Source: UBA7485 sp050945075
GTDB taxonomy: Bacteria; Bacillota; Clostridia; Eubacteriales; Eubacteriaceae
DNA: 5,911 nucleotides
Direction: 5' to 3'
Assembly: GCA_050945075.1 (NCBI GenBank)
Contig: JBMNSG010000142.1
Location: 1-5,911 of the forward strand
How positions within the stretch are numbered: position 1 is the stretch's first letter; each line of letters begins with the position of its first letter. The notes under the pieces were generated by a model. The model worked only from the letters and a program-made list of their open reading frames with translations, ran no database searches and was not told where the DNA came from. This document shows, piece after piece, positions 1 through 5,257 of this stretch. The translations under genes were made by a program, and so were the position numbers.

Positions 1-262
1 GTTCGACTTCCATACTGTCGGAATAACGGAACAATGTTTCCCCGACGCCGTAGCGGATACAGGCCCAGCCTGAATAAGCGCTGTGCGGATTGACATCTGC
101 TTCTTCATTTTCTGTGTTGAAGGTCGTATCACCCATCGTGAATGTCTTTTTACCGTCGGAAGAATTGTCGCCGGAACCACACCCGGTTAACAGGCTCACT
201 ACCAGCAGGGCCGTAATCAGCAGGCCTGCTGCCTGTTTCCGTTTCTTAAATTGCTTCATCAT
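1..262 (-). CDS. ABC transporter substrate-binding lipoprotein, family 5 (nickel/peptide type), N-terminal part
   Basis: This is the first 87 codons of an extracytoplasmic solute-binding protein; the rest lies beyond the left edge. The start is a double ATG (262 and 259) preceded by AGAGGGG about 7 to 10 bases upstream. The protein opens with a basic stretch (KQFKKRKQ, residues 3-10) and a hydrophobic core (about 13-25). A lipobox L-T-G-C follows with the lipidated cysteine at residue 28, then a polar Gly/Ser/Asp linker, so it should be a membrane-anchored lipoprotein. The mature start carries DVNPHSAYSGWACIRYGVGE, the typical first strand and pocket region of family 5 binding proteins (DppA/NikA/OppA). 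The gene overlaps the upstream permease gene by 17 bp, which indicates coupled translation and a shared transporter. The substrate (nickel chelate, dipeptide or other) cannot be read from this part. Family is fairly certain; specificity is open. Confidence 0.9.
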   Translation of the reverse strand, partial: MMKQFKKRKQAAGLLITALLVVSLLTGCGSGDNSSDGKKTFTMGDTTFNTENEEADVNPHSAYSGWACIRYGVGETLFRYSDSMEVE

Positions 263-1157
263 TGATAATCCCCTCTGCAGTCTTCTCTTTTATGTTTCTG
301 CCGGCACCTGTATTTCGCGGATCCATACTGTCACGTATCGTATCGCCCAGCAGATTGAAAATAACGACCGATACAAAGATGGCAATACCCGGTGAAAGCA
401 CGATCCAGGGATAAGTCTGCAGCATGCTTCGCCCGCTGCTCATCATGCTGCCCCATTCTGCAGTCGGCGCCTGGGCGCCGAGACCCAGATAAGACAGTCC
501 AGCCAGCTCCATCATCATCGTGCCGATATCCAGCATTGCCGTGACCAGAATGGGCCCGATGATATTGGGAAGAATGTGGCGCACCATTATCTGCACGGGG
601 GTATCCCCTGCCAGAATCGCGGCCTGAATATACGGTGAATCCTTCTGTGCCAGCGTCTGACTCCTGGCAACACGCGAATACTTGGGCCAGCTTATCACAG
701 CCAGCGCGATTACGGCATTCTGCAGTCCGCCGCCCAGGACTGCTGCAACAGCAAGCGCAAAAACGAGTCCCGGGAAAGCGAGGCAGATGTCGGAGATACG
801 CATGACGATCATGTCGGTTTTTCCGCCGAAATAACCGCAGATTACACCGATCACGGTACCGAAAACCGTGATGATGCCAACCAGTGCCAGTGTTGAAAAG
901 ATGCTGGCGCGGGCGCCGATCAGGACACGGGAAAACATGTCGCGTCCGTAAATATCAGTCCCCATCAGATGTTCGGCACTCGGTGCCTGCAGGGAAATAC
1001 TCAGATCCTGCGCATAGGGATCGTACGGGCAGAGCTTGTCCGCAAAGATGGTGACCAGCAGCAGCGCCGCGGCCAGCGTGAGAAACACGATCAGTCTGGC
1101 CTTGATGTGATTCTTTCTGATTTTCTGTTTCCTGACCGTTACTTTTCCATTTGTCAT
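246..1157 (-). CDS. ABC transporter permease, NikC/DppC type
   Basis: This is a 303-residue inner-membrane permease, the second membrane subunit of a nickel/peptide-type importer. A basic N-terminal tail (residues 1-20) leads into TM1 (about 21-38) and the OppC_N region. The family signature follows at 64-83 (LMGTDIYGRDMFSRVLIGAR). Further TM segments lie near 87-110, 129-155, 200-222 and 250-270. The cytoplasmic EAA loop that docks on the ATPase is YIQAAILAGDTPVQIMVRHI (176-195), with its conserved glycine at 184. The C-terminus passes through IRDSMDPR (274-281) and then has an extra polar tail of about 20 residues; the last codons overlap the lipoprotein gene. The start overlaps the stop of the preceding permease gene as ATGA, with GGGGGA some ten bases upstream. 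Whether this is nikC or dppC/oppC in function cannot be settled without the binding protein and ATPases. Confidence 0.95.
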   Translation of the reverse strand: MTNGKVTVRKQKIRKNHIKARLIVFLTLAAALLLVTIFADKLCPYDPYAQDLSISLQAPSAEHLMGTDIYGRDMFSRVLIGARASIFSTLALVGIITVFGTVIGVICGYFGGKTDMIVMRISDICLAFPGLVFALAVAAVLGGGLQNAVIALAVISWPKYSRVARSQTLAQKDSPYIQAAILAGDTPVQIMVRHILPNIIGPILVTAMLDIGTMMMELAGLSYLGLGAQAPTAEWGSMMSSGRSMLQTYPWIVLSPGIAIFVSVVIFNLLGDTIRDSMDPRNTGAGRNIKEKTAEGIINDEAI

Positions 1158-2098
1158 TGTTCCAGATCCCCCAGTCTTATGCGCGGATCAAGATAATGAT
1201 AGGAAATATCAGTGATCAGGTTAACGGTCACGTAAATGATTGCCATCCACATGACATAGGCCTGGATCATCGGGTAGTCACGCATGTTGATAGCATCGAC
1301 CGCCAGCTTGCCGACCCCGTCCCACATAAAAATGGACTCGACAATCGCGGTACCGCCCAGCAGGCTGCCGATGGAAAGCGTAAGCAGCGTGATGATCGTG
1401 ACCAGGCAGGATTTCATGACACTTTTCCAGAGAATGACAGAAAACCTGACTCCTCTGGCCCTGGCGCCGGTTACATAATCCTTGCTCAGTTCGTCCAGAA
1501 CCGTTGCCCGCACCTGACGCAGATATTTGGCGGACATGGCAATAGCCAGCGTAATCGCAGGCAGGGCGACGCTTTTCAGACTGACATCCGTTGAAATAAC
1601 TGGAAACCAGTGCAGCTTGATTGCAAAAAAATACATTAATACCAGGGATACAAAAAAATTGGGCATGCTGTTGCCGATAAAGCTGCAGAAACGGATCAGG
1701 TAATCAGTGAATCTGTTCTGTTTGACGGCTGAAAGGATCCCCAGAGGTATCGATACAATAATTGTCAGTACAATGGACGTGACAGTCAGCAGCAGCGTTG
1801 CCGGCAGCTTGGAAAGAAAGGTGTCTAAAACATTTTTGCCGGAAACATAGCTGGTGCCCATATCCCCCCGGAGCAGATTGCCCAGCCAGGTAAAATACTG
1901 TACAAAAAATGGTTTATCCAGGCCGAGTTCGGTTCTTGCGGCCTGGATAACCTGTTCGGAAACAACAGTGCCTGTATTCTGCATTTTCTGCGTAACAACG
2001 TCACTGCCTGCAATCCGGATCAGTGCAAAAGACAACAGCGTAATAGCGAACAGAATCGGAATCAGCTGTAATAATCTCCGGATTATATACTTCTGCAT
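1154..2098 (-). CDS. ABC transporter permease, NikB/DppB type
   Basis: This 314-residue inner-membrane permease is the first membrane subunit of the importer. It starts with the classic MQKYIIRRLLQLIPILF, in which TM1 begins right after a short basic leader, so the chosen start fits the family although the ribosome site (AGAGAA) is weak. It has the periplasmic ELGLDKPFFVQYFTWL segment (57-72), TM segments near 98-125, 135-160, 176-195, 232-255 and 280-298, and an EAA loop at about 207-232 (DYVTGARARGVRF with its conserved glycine). It ends in DPRIRLGD. It lacks the long periplasmic insert of E. coli DppB and shares NikB-like stretches (GNSMPNFF at 142-149; FMWDGVGKLAVDAINMRDYP at 257-276). 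Its length equals that of E. coli NikB as I recall it. This favours the nickel-type subfamily, but the family mixes peptide and metal-chelate importers. It overlaps the next gene by 4 bp. Confidence 0.95.
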   Translation of the reverse strand: MQKYIIRRLLQLIPILFAITLLSFALIRIAGSDVVTQKMQNTGTVVSEQVIQAARTELGLDKPFFVQYFTWLGNLLRGDMGTSYVSGKNVLDTFLSKLPATLLLTVTSIVLTIIVSIPLGILSAVKQNRFTDYLIRFCSFIGNSMPNFFVSLVLMYFFAIKLHWFPVISTDVSLKSVALPAITLAIAMSAKYLRQVRATVLDELSKDYVTGARARGVRFSVILWKSVMKSCLVTIITLLTLSIGSLLGGTAIVESIFMWDGVGKLAVDAINMRDYPMIQAYVMWMAIIYVTVNLITDISYHYLDPRIRLGDLEQ

Positions 2099-2144
2099 CG
2101 ATTCGTTCTCTGCTGTTCTTTTTTATAATTCCGGCTGATCCTGA

Positions 2145-2909
2145 TCATTTTTCAGCACAGATCATAAACATCGGAGTGGATTCATAGTTGATCTTTTCCA
2201 CCTCGTCCCAAACGCTTTCACCGATGTGCCGGTCTACTGCAATCGACTGGAAACCGGCGTTTTCAAGCATCCGGACATCGGACTCCGGTCTCTTGCACCG
2301 GCTTAAAATGAGATTTTTGGAAATATTTTCCATAACGGCACTTTCGGAATAGCCGTTATAATCGAAGACGCCCTGTTCGACGACATTACTGCGGTCCCGT
2401 TCAAAAGCACAGGCCTTTTCATCATCAAACAGATACGAATACCAGCCGGCATCAAAATTAAGCAGCCGGCCTCCGGGCCTGAGCACACGGGACCAGTCTG
2501 CATAGGCTTTCTGCGGCTGTTCCAGATTCCAGGTCAGATTACGGGTTACAATCGCGTCAAAGCTTTCGTCCGGAAAATCAAGATGGTGGGCATCCATGCG
2601 TCTGAAGCGGATACAGTTTCTGTAGTCGCCGGAGTTTTGCATGGCTTCTTCCAGCATCGCCTGTGTATAATCGACAGCGGTTACCTGATAGCCGCGTTTG
2701 GCCAGGCCGATGGCAAAGAATCCGGGCCCGGTACCAATATCCAGAATTTTCGGGTATCTGCTCCGGGGCAGCTCATGAACGATGACGTCCATCCAGGCAG
2801 CTTCATTTTTATGGGTCATTTCAAACTGGATCACATCTGAATAGCTTTCTGCTCTGCGGGTCCAGTACTGTTCAATTTCATGGATCAGGGGTCTGCTGTT
2901 TAATGACAT
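2145..2909 (-). CDS. Class I SAM-dependent methyltransferase, first gene of the ABC importer operon
   Basis: This 254-residue soluble Rossmann-fold methyltransferase has motif I at 55-63 (ILDIGTGPG, the SAM-binding glycine loop) and the post-I acidic residue D80 in VTAVDYTQAML, which should contact the ribose hydroxyls. Motif II/III is RRMDAHHLDFPDESFDAIVTRN (103-124, D106 near the adenine), followed by NLTWNLEQPQ. The C-terminal half of the core has WSRVLRPGGRLLNFDAGWY (139-157). Residues 160-254 form a less conserved region that probably covers the active site. The ATG at 2909 has GGAG eight bases upstream. The permease gene starts 46 bp after the stop with no terminator between, so the two are probably co-transcribed. 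From memory, close relatives (NLTWNL, LLNFDA signatures) often sit next to nickel/peptide importers, but I know no proven substrate. A small-molecule acceptor linked to the imported ligand is an inference. Confidence 0.9.
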   Translation of the reverse strand: MSLNSRPLIHEIEQYWTRRAESYSDVIQFEMTHKNEAAWMDVIVHELPRSRYPKILDIGTGPGFFAIGLAKRGYQVTAVDYTQAMLEEAMQNSGDYRNCIRFRRMDAHHLDFPDESFDAIVTRNLTWNLEQPQKAYADWSRVLRPGGRLLNFDAGWYSYLFDDEKACAFERDRSNVVEQGVFDYNGYSESAVMENISKNLILSRCKRPESDVRMLENAGFQSIAVDRHIGESVWDEVEKINYESTPMFMICAEK

Positions 2910-2917
2910 ATTGTTTT

Positions 2918-2921
2918 CTCC
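2918..2921 (-). promoter_or_regulatory. Ribosome binding site of the methyltransferase gene
   Basis: GGAG on the minus strand lies eight bases before the ATG at 2909, within ACGGAGAAAAC. It supports that start over later in-frame ATG codons. Confidence 0.65.
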
Positions 2922-2926
2922 GTTAG

Positions 2927-2953
2927 AATGATATCTGACAAAATTTTATCATT
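2927..2953. promoter_or_regulatory. Inverted repeat AATGATA-N13-TATCATT, candidate operator upstream of the importer operon
   Basis: Two perfect 7-base arms are separated by 13 bases, giving a centre-to-centre spacing of 20 bp (two helical turns), the geometry of a dimeric or tetrameric repressor site. It lies between the suspected -10 region and the ribosome site of the methyltransferase gene, where binding would block transcription. The AATGATA half-site recalls Fur-family and NikR half-sites, but the spacing matches neither the compact Fur 19-mer nor the E. coli NikR GTATGA-N16-TCATAC site. The surroundings are AT-rich, so chance is possible. Confidence 0.35.
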
Positions 2954-2972
2954 ATGGAAACCGGGCCTACAA
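2945..2972 (-). promoter_or_regulatory. Possible sigma-A promoter for the methyltransferase/importer operon
   Basis: On the minus strand, TTGTAG (2972-2967) and GATAAA (2950-2945) are 16 bp apart. That gives a start near 2938 and a leader of roughly 30 bases with the GGAG site in it. CATAAT (2956-2951) is a better -10 by sequence but has no -35 partner. A second weak pair (TTTACT, 17 bp, TTAAAT) lies further upstream near 3010-3040. All are imperfect, so the exact promoter is uncertain. No known riboswitch fold was recognised in this leader. Confidence 0.25.
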
Positions 2973-3060
2973 GCTCCCCTGGGGGATAAAAAAAGAGGTT
3001 TTGATGCAATTTATTTAACTGCGTTTAAAATTTATAGTAAAAAGCAGAATATGAAAGCAG

Positions 3061-3090
3061 TATAACGGCCGGTCAGTACCGGCCGTTATA
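3061..3090 (-). terminator. Perfect 13-bp hairpin downstream of the MBL hydrolase gene
   Basis: TATAACGGCCGGT and its exact complement flank a 4-base loop, so the whole 30-base element is a perfect inverted repeat. It sits 31 bases after the stop of the minus-strand hydrolase gene and upstream of the next operon, where a terminator is expected. The RNA is not followed by a clean U tract on either strand: the minus strand goes on as CTGCTTTCATATTCTGCTTTTT. It may therefore act as a 3'-end stabiliser or a weak or bidirectional terminator rather than a canonical intrinsic one. Confidence 0.55.
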
Positions 3091-3095
3091 CGATC

Positions 3096-3113
3096 CGGGA
3101 GCTTCGTCTCCCG
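3096..3113 (-). terminator. Second hairpin immediately after the MBL hydrolase stop
   Basis: CGGGAG and CTCCCG form a perfect 6-bp stem around a 6-base loop, 8 bases past the stop codon. It stands in tandem with the longer palindrome 5 bases further on. No U run follows directly, so on its own it is unlikely to terminate efficiently. Together the two structures probably mark the 3' end of the hydrolase transcript. Confidence 0.45.
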
Positions 3114-3121
3114 TATAGATA

Positions 3122-3751
3122 TCAGAGCTTCACTTCCACATCAATTTCAGGCTTGACAAACTTCCTGAAGGTTTTCGCATCTCCCGGTTTTCCGACAATC
3201 GAGCCGTAATGGGTCGGGATGGCGACTATCGGTAAAATGGTATTGATCAGTTCCGCGGCTTCCTTCGGATCCATGGTATAGGTCCCGCCTATGGGTACCA
3301 TTGCCACATCACACTTGACCCTGCGGGCGTCTTCCGTATTATCGGTATCACCGGAAATATAATAGCGGGTGTTGCCGAGGGTCAGAATATAGCCGGTCCA
3401 GCCGCTTTCCTTCGGATGAAACTTCTTGTTTACGTTATAAGCGGGTACGGTTTCAATCGGAATTCCGCATACAGTCAGGCTTTCATCAGGCTTAACCAGA
3501 ATCACCTGCCCCGGTTTTCTGCTCAGTTTTTTTACATCATCTTTCATCTTTTCAGGAAGTATCAGTACGGTATCACTGTTGCCGGCTTTTTCGATATCCG
3601 CAGGTGAAAAATGATCGTAATGGTCGTGTGTAATCAGAATAATATCGGCATCGTGCGGTGCACCCGCAATTTCCAGCGGATCCGAATAAATGATCCGTTC
3701 CGCTTCGATGCGGATACTGCTCTGTGTGTTTACATCAACATTCTTAACCAT
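3122..3751 (-). CDS. Metallo-beta-lactamase-fold metal-dependent hydrolase (UlaG/YtkL-like)
   Basis: This predicted cytoplasmic hydrolase of 209 residues has an MBL fold. With the start at 3751, it has the metal-binding signature ITHDHYDHF (H42, H44, D46, H47). Further candidate ligands are H112 in KKFHPKESGWTGY, the bridging aspartate D135 in YYISGDTD, and H181 in IPTHYGS. MVPIGGTYTMDPKEAAEL (residues 151-168) is typical of the small Lactamase_B_3-type enzymes. There is no signal peptide and no class B beta-lactamase context, so antibiotic hydrolysis is not implied; the natural substrate is unknown. An in-frame ATG lies 18 bases upstream (3769) but has no ribosome site, whereas AGGGAGTG precedes 3751 by six bases, so I prefer 3751. 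The gene stands alone: hairpins lie downstream and a divergent gene upstream. All catalytic residues look intact. Confidence 0.9.
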   Translation of the reverse strand: MVKNVDVNTQSSIRIEAERIIYSDPLEIAGAPHDADIILITHDHYDHFSPADIEKAGNSDTVLILPEKMKDDVKKLSRKPGQVILVKPDESLTVCGIPIETVPAYNVNKKFHPKESGWTGYILTLGNTRYYISGDTDNTEDARRVKCDVAMVPIGGTYTMDPKEAAELINTILPIVAIPTHYGSIVGKPGDAKTFRKFVKPEIDVEVKL

Positions 3752-3757
3752 GTTTAT

Positions 3758-3765
3758 CACTCCCT
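3758..3765 (-). promoter_or_regulatory. Ribosome binding site deciding the MBL hydrolase start
   Basis: AGGGAGTG on the minus strand lies six bases before the ATG at 3751. The alternative start at 3769 would overlap this purine-rich stretch and has only CTCGTAAG in front of it, so the shorter 209-residue protein is the better model. Confidence 0.7.
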
Positions 3766-3804
3766 CCATCTTACGAGGTCTGTTCAGTAAGACTCTCCCT
3801 TTAT

Positions 3805-3830
3805 TTTATATCAACAGGATTGTATGGCAA
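3805..3830 (-). promoter_or_regulatory. Possible extended -10 promoter of the MBL hydrolase gene
   Basis: On the minus strand TGATATAAA contains TATAAA (3810-3805) preceded by TG with one base between, the extended -10 form. TTGCCA (3830-3825) is a good -35 hexamer by sequence but only 14 bp away, and TTGATG (3836-3831) is 20 bp away, so neither spacing is ideal. The start would fall near 3798, giving a leader of about 45 bases. No comparably good promoter was seen on the plus strand for the divergent ATPase gene in this spacer. Confidence 0.4.
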
Positions 3831-3955
3831 CATCAAGCTGGAACAACATCATCCTTATACGGCTGCAGTTTTCAAGCGCTGTTTACCTGTTGTTTAACCT
3901 CCATATGCGTGCGGTTTATCTGCTGATGATACCTTTTAGCAGGAATCAGAAAAAC

Positions 3956-3960
3956 GGAGG
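3956..3960 (+). promoter_or_regulatory. Ribosome binding site of the P-type ATPase gene
   Basis: GGAGG lies six bases before the ATG at 3967, an optimal Shine-Dalgarno site. It shows that the 5' end of this broken gene still has intact translation signals. Confidence 0.8.
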
Positions 3961-3966
3961 TACAAC

Positions 3967-4938
3967 ATGCAGGCATCAAATCAGATCAATAACAAATCCG
4001 GTGTCCGGGACTGTCCCCGGACAGAACAAAAGACCGTGCAGTCAGATAGATTCAATGGTTTAACAGAAGAAGAAGTTCAGGAGCGCAGAGCACGCGGCGA
4101 CGGCGGTTTCAAAGCAAACCCGGTCACAAAAACAAGAAGGCAAATTTTCAGGGAAAACATTTTCACACTTTTCAATCTGCTCAATTTCATCATCGCCGTA
4201 CTGCTTTTTTCAGCAGGCGCTTATTCCAATTTACTTTTTATCGGCATTATTCTGCTTAATATTGTGATCGGGATTGCTCAGGAACTGAAAGCTAAAAAAC
4301 TGGTGGATGAGCTGTCTGTTCTTAACAGACCCATGGCCAGAGTGATGCGCGGCGGTAAAGCTGCGATTGTTGAAACAGGAGAAGTTGTCCGCGACGATGT
4401 GATGATACTGGAAGGCGGACAGCAGATCTGTAATGACGCTGTTGTCCTGGACGGACCCATTGAAGTCAATGAATCCCTGCTCACCGGTGAAAGCGATGCG
4501 GTTTTAAAAAATACCGGTGAGCCGCTGTTTTCGGGAAGTTTTGTGATTTCAGGAAAATGTCATGCCAGAGTCACCCATGTCGGGCAGGAAAACTATGCAG
4601 TCAGACTGACGGAGGAAGCAAAAAAAGAAAAACAGTCGGCTTCCGAGCTTCTGGGTTCTATGGAAAAGGTCACGAAGTTTACCAGTTTTCTGATCGTTCC
4701 ACTGGGCATTCTGCTTTTTGTGGAAGCGGTCTGGCTTCGCAACGCATCGGCAGGAACTGCTGTAGTTTCATCTGCTGCGGCCCTGCTGGGCATGCTCCCC
4801 AAGGGGCTGGTGCTGCTGATTGCAGTGTCGCTGGCTGCGGGTGTAATCCGGCTTGCCAGGATGAAAATTCTGGTTCAGAACATTTATTCGCTGGAAACGC
4901 TGGCGCACGTGGATGTGCTCTGCCTGGAAGGACGATAA
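3967..4938 (+). CDS. P-type ATPase, N-terminal segment (actuator domain and TM1-4), truncated before DKTGT
   Basis: This 323-residue open frame has a good ribosome site. After a polar N-terminal extension (1-29), family similarity begins at FNGLTEEEVQERRARGDGG (29-47). TM1-2 lie at about 67-82 and 87-105. The actuator domain (about 108-230) carries the phosphatase motif TGES at 173-176. TM3 (about 237-256) and TM4 (about 265-295) follow, with the ion-site motif MLPKGL (276-281). The segment runs through the stalk ARMKILVQNIYSLETLAHVD into VDVLCL (315-320), exactly where DKTGT should come next, but reads EGR and stops. If translated it would give a stable-looking membrane fragment without any ATPase activity. 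The lysine in PKGL stands where Ca2+ pumps usually have a ligand glutamate (PEGL). No second gene is fused to it. Confidence 0.8.
   Translation: MQASNQINNKSGVRDCPRTEQKTVQSDRFNGLTEEEVQERRARGDGGFKANPVTKTRRQIFRENIFTLFNLLNFIIAVLLFSAGAYSNLLFIGIILLNIVIGIAQELKAKKLVDELSVLNRPMARVMRGGKAAIVETGEVVRDDVMILEGGQQICNDAVVLDGPIEVNESLLTGESDAVLKNTGEPLFSGSFVISGKCHARVTHVGQENYAVRLTEEAKKEKQSASELLGSMEKVTKFTSFLIVPLGILLFVEAVWLRNASAGTAVVSSAAALLGMLPKGLVLLIAVSLAAGVIRLARMKILVQNIYSLETLAHVDVLCLEGR
4002..4023 (+). repeat. Short GC-rich palindrome inside the ATPase N-terminal extension
   Basis: TGTCCGGG and CCCGGACA are exact complements around a 6-base loop; an alternative fold pairs GGGAC with GTCCC. It encodes residues 12-19 of a polar extension that precedes the conserved GLTEEEV region. 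It may be a REP-like element or simply an RNA hairpin 35 bases after the start codon. Confidence 0.4.
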
Positions 4939-5257
4939 AGAACTCCCTGTCGGGATACGGCCCCTGTATGCGGTTCTTCTCTCTGACAATATTCGTAAAA
5001 ACGCAGCACAGACTCTGGATTATTTCAGAAAACAGGGCGTGGATGTCAAAGTCATCTCCGGCGATCATGTCGGAACAGTTTCGATGATTGCCAGACAAGC
5101 CGGCCTGAAAAACTGGCAGACTGCAGTGGATTTGTCAGATTTTGATGAAGATGCGGATTATGACCGGCTCAGCCGGGATTATGCGGTCTTTGCCCGTGTG
5201 ACGCCCAGACAGAAACAGCTGCTGGTCCAGGCATTAAAAAAGCCGGCCATCAGGTAG
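4913..5257 (+). pseudogene. P-type ATPase, middle segment (C-terminal half of P domain), out of frame
   Basis: This frame opens at an ATG at 4913 that has no ribosome site and overlaps the end of the first segment. True family similarity starts only near KDDKELPVGIRPL (about 4928). It then has VLLSDNIRKNAAQTLDYFRKQGVDVKVISGDH, the P-domain strand and helix around the conserved SGD. DLSDFDEDADYDRLSRDYAVFARVTPRQKQLLVQALKK follows, the FARVTPxQK motif that normally leads into VAMTGDGVND. Instead the frame reads PAIR and stops at TAG (5255-5257). It joins the first segment in the wrong frame and continues into the third by a -1 shift. It is almost certainly a gene remnant, not a separate protein. 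Confidence 0.75.
5236..5242 (+). other. A AAA AAG heptamer at the frame break (slippery site or homopolymer indel)
   Basis: In the frame of the middle segment the codons are TTA AAA AAG, so A AAA AAG is in the phase required for -1 slippage (the type used in E. coli dnaX). A -1 shift here yields ALKK joined to AGHQVAMTGDG, the expected family sequence. Loss of one A from a run of seven gives the same result and is the simpler explanation. I see no purine-rich stimulator upstream. A GCCGG/CCGGC stem (5242-5268) starts directly at the site rather than 5-9 bases later, so support for programmed shifting is weak. Confidence 0.4.

Noticed and set aside
90..395. Plus-strand open frame antisense to the lipoprotein and permease genes
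   Set aside because: It lies opposite two overlapping genes with clear family matches, has no domain and no convincing ribosome site.
1151..1594. 147-codon plus-strand open frame opposite the first permease gene
   Set aside because: Its composition (many His, Asp, Gln, Arg) is that of an antisense reading of a membrane-protein gene; there is no recognisable fold.
2910..3060. Riboswitch (SAM, NiCo or T-box) upstream of the methyltransferase operon
   Set aside because: I looked for conserved cores of these classes on the minus strand and found none; only a dyad, a short G/C palindrome and AT-rich DNA are visible.
3061..3090. Terminal inverted repeat of an insertion sequence or an attachment site
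   Set aside because: There is no transposase or integrase in the window, no second copy, and no target-site duplication; the position fits a transcript end.
3122..3751. Antibiotic-resistance metallo-beta-lactamase
   Set aside because: The HxHxDH motif is shared by the whole MBL superfamily. The protein has no signal peptide and resembles small UlaG/YtkL-like hydrolases.
3752..3966. Small gene in the divergent spacer
   Set aside because: Short open frames exist but lack ribosome sites and motifs, and they overlap the leaders of the two flanking genes.
4557..5087. 176-codon plus-strand frame overlapping the ATPase deletion junction
   Set aside because: It reads the ATPase DNA out of frame; the translation is low-complexity Cys/Gly/Ser sequence with no conserved motif, so it is not a fusion product.
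4679..5098. 139-codon minus-strand open frame across the ATPase junction
   Set aside because: It is a shadow of the ATPase coding strand, rich in Pro, Gln and Arg, and has no family signature.
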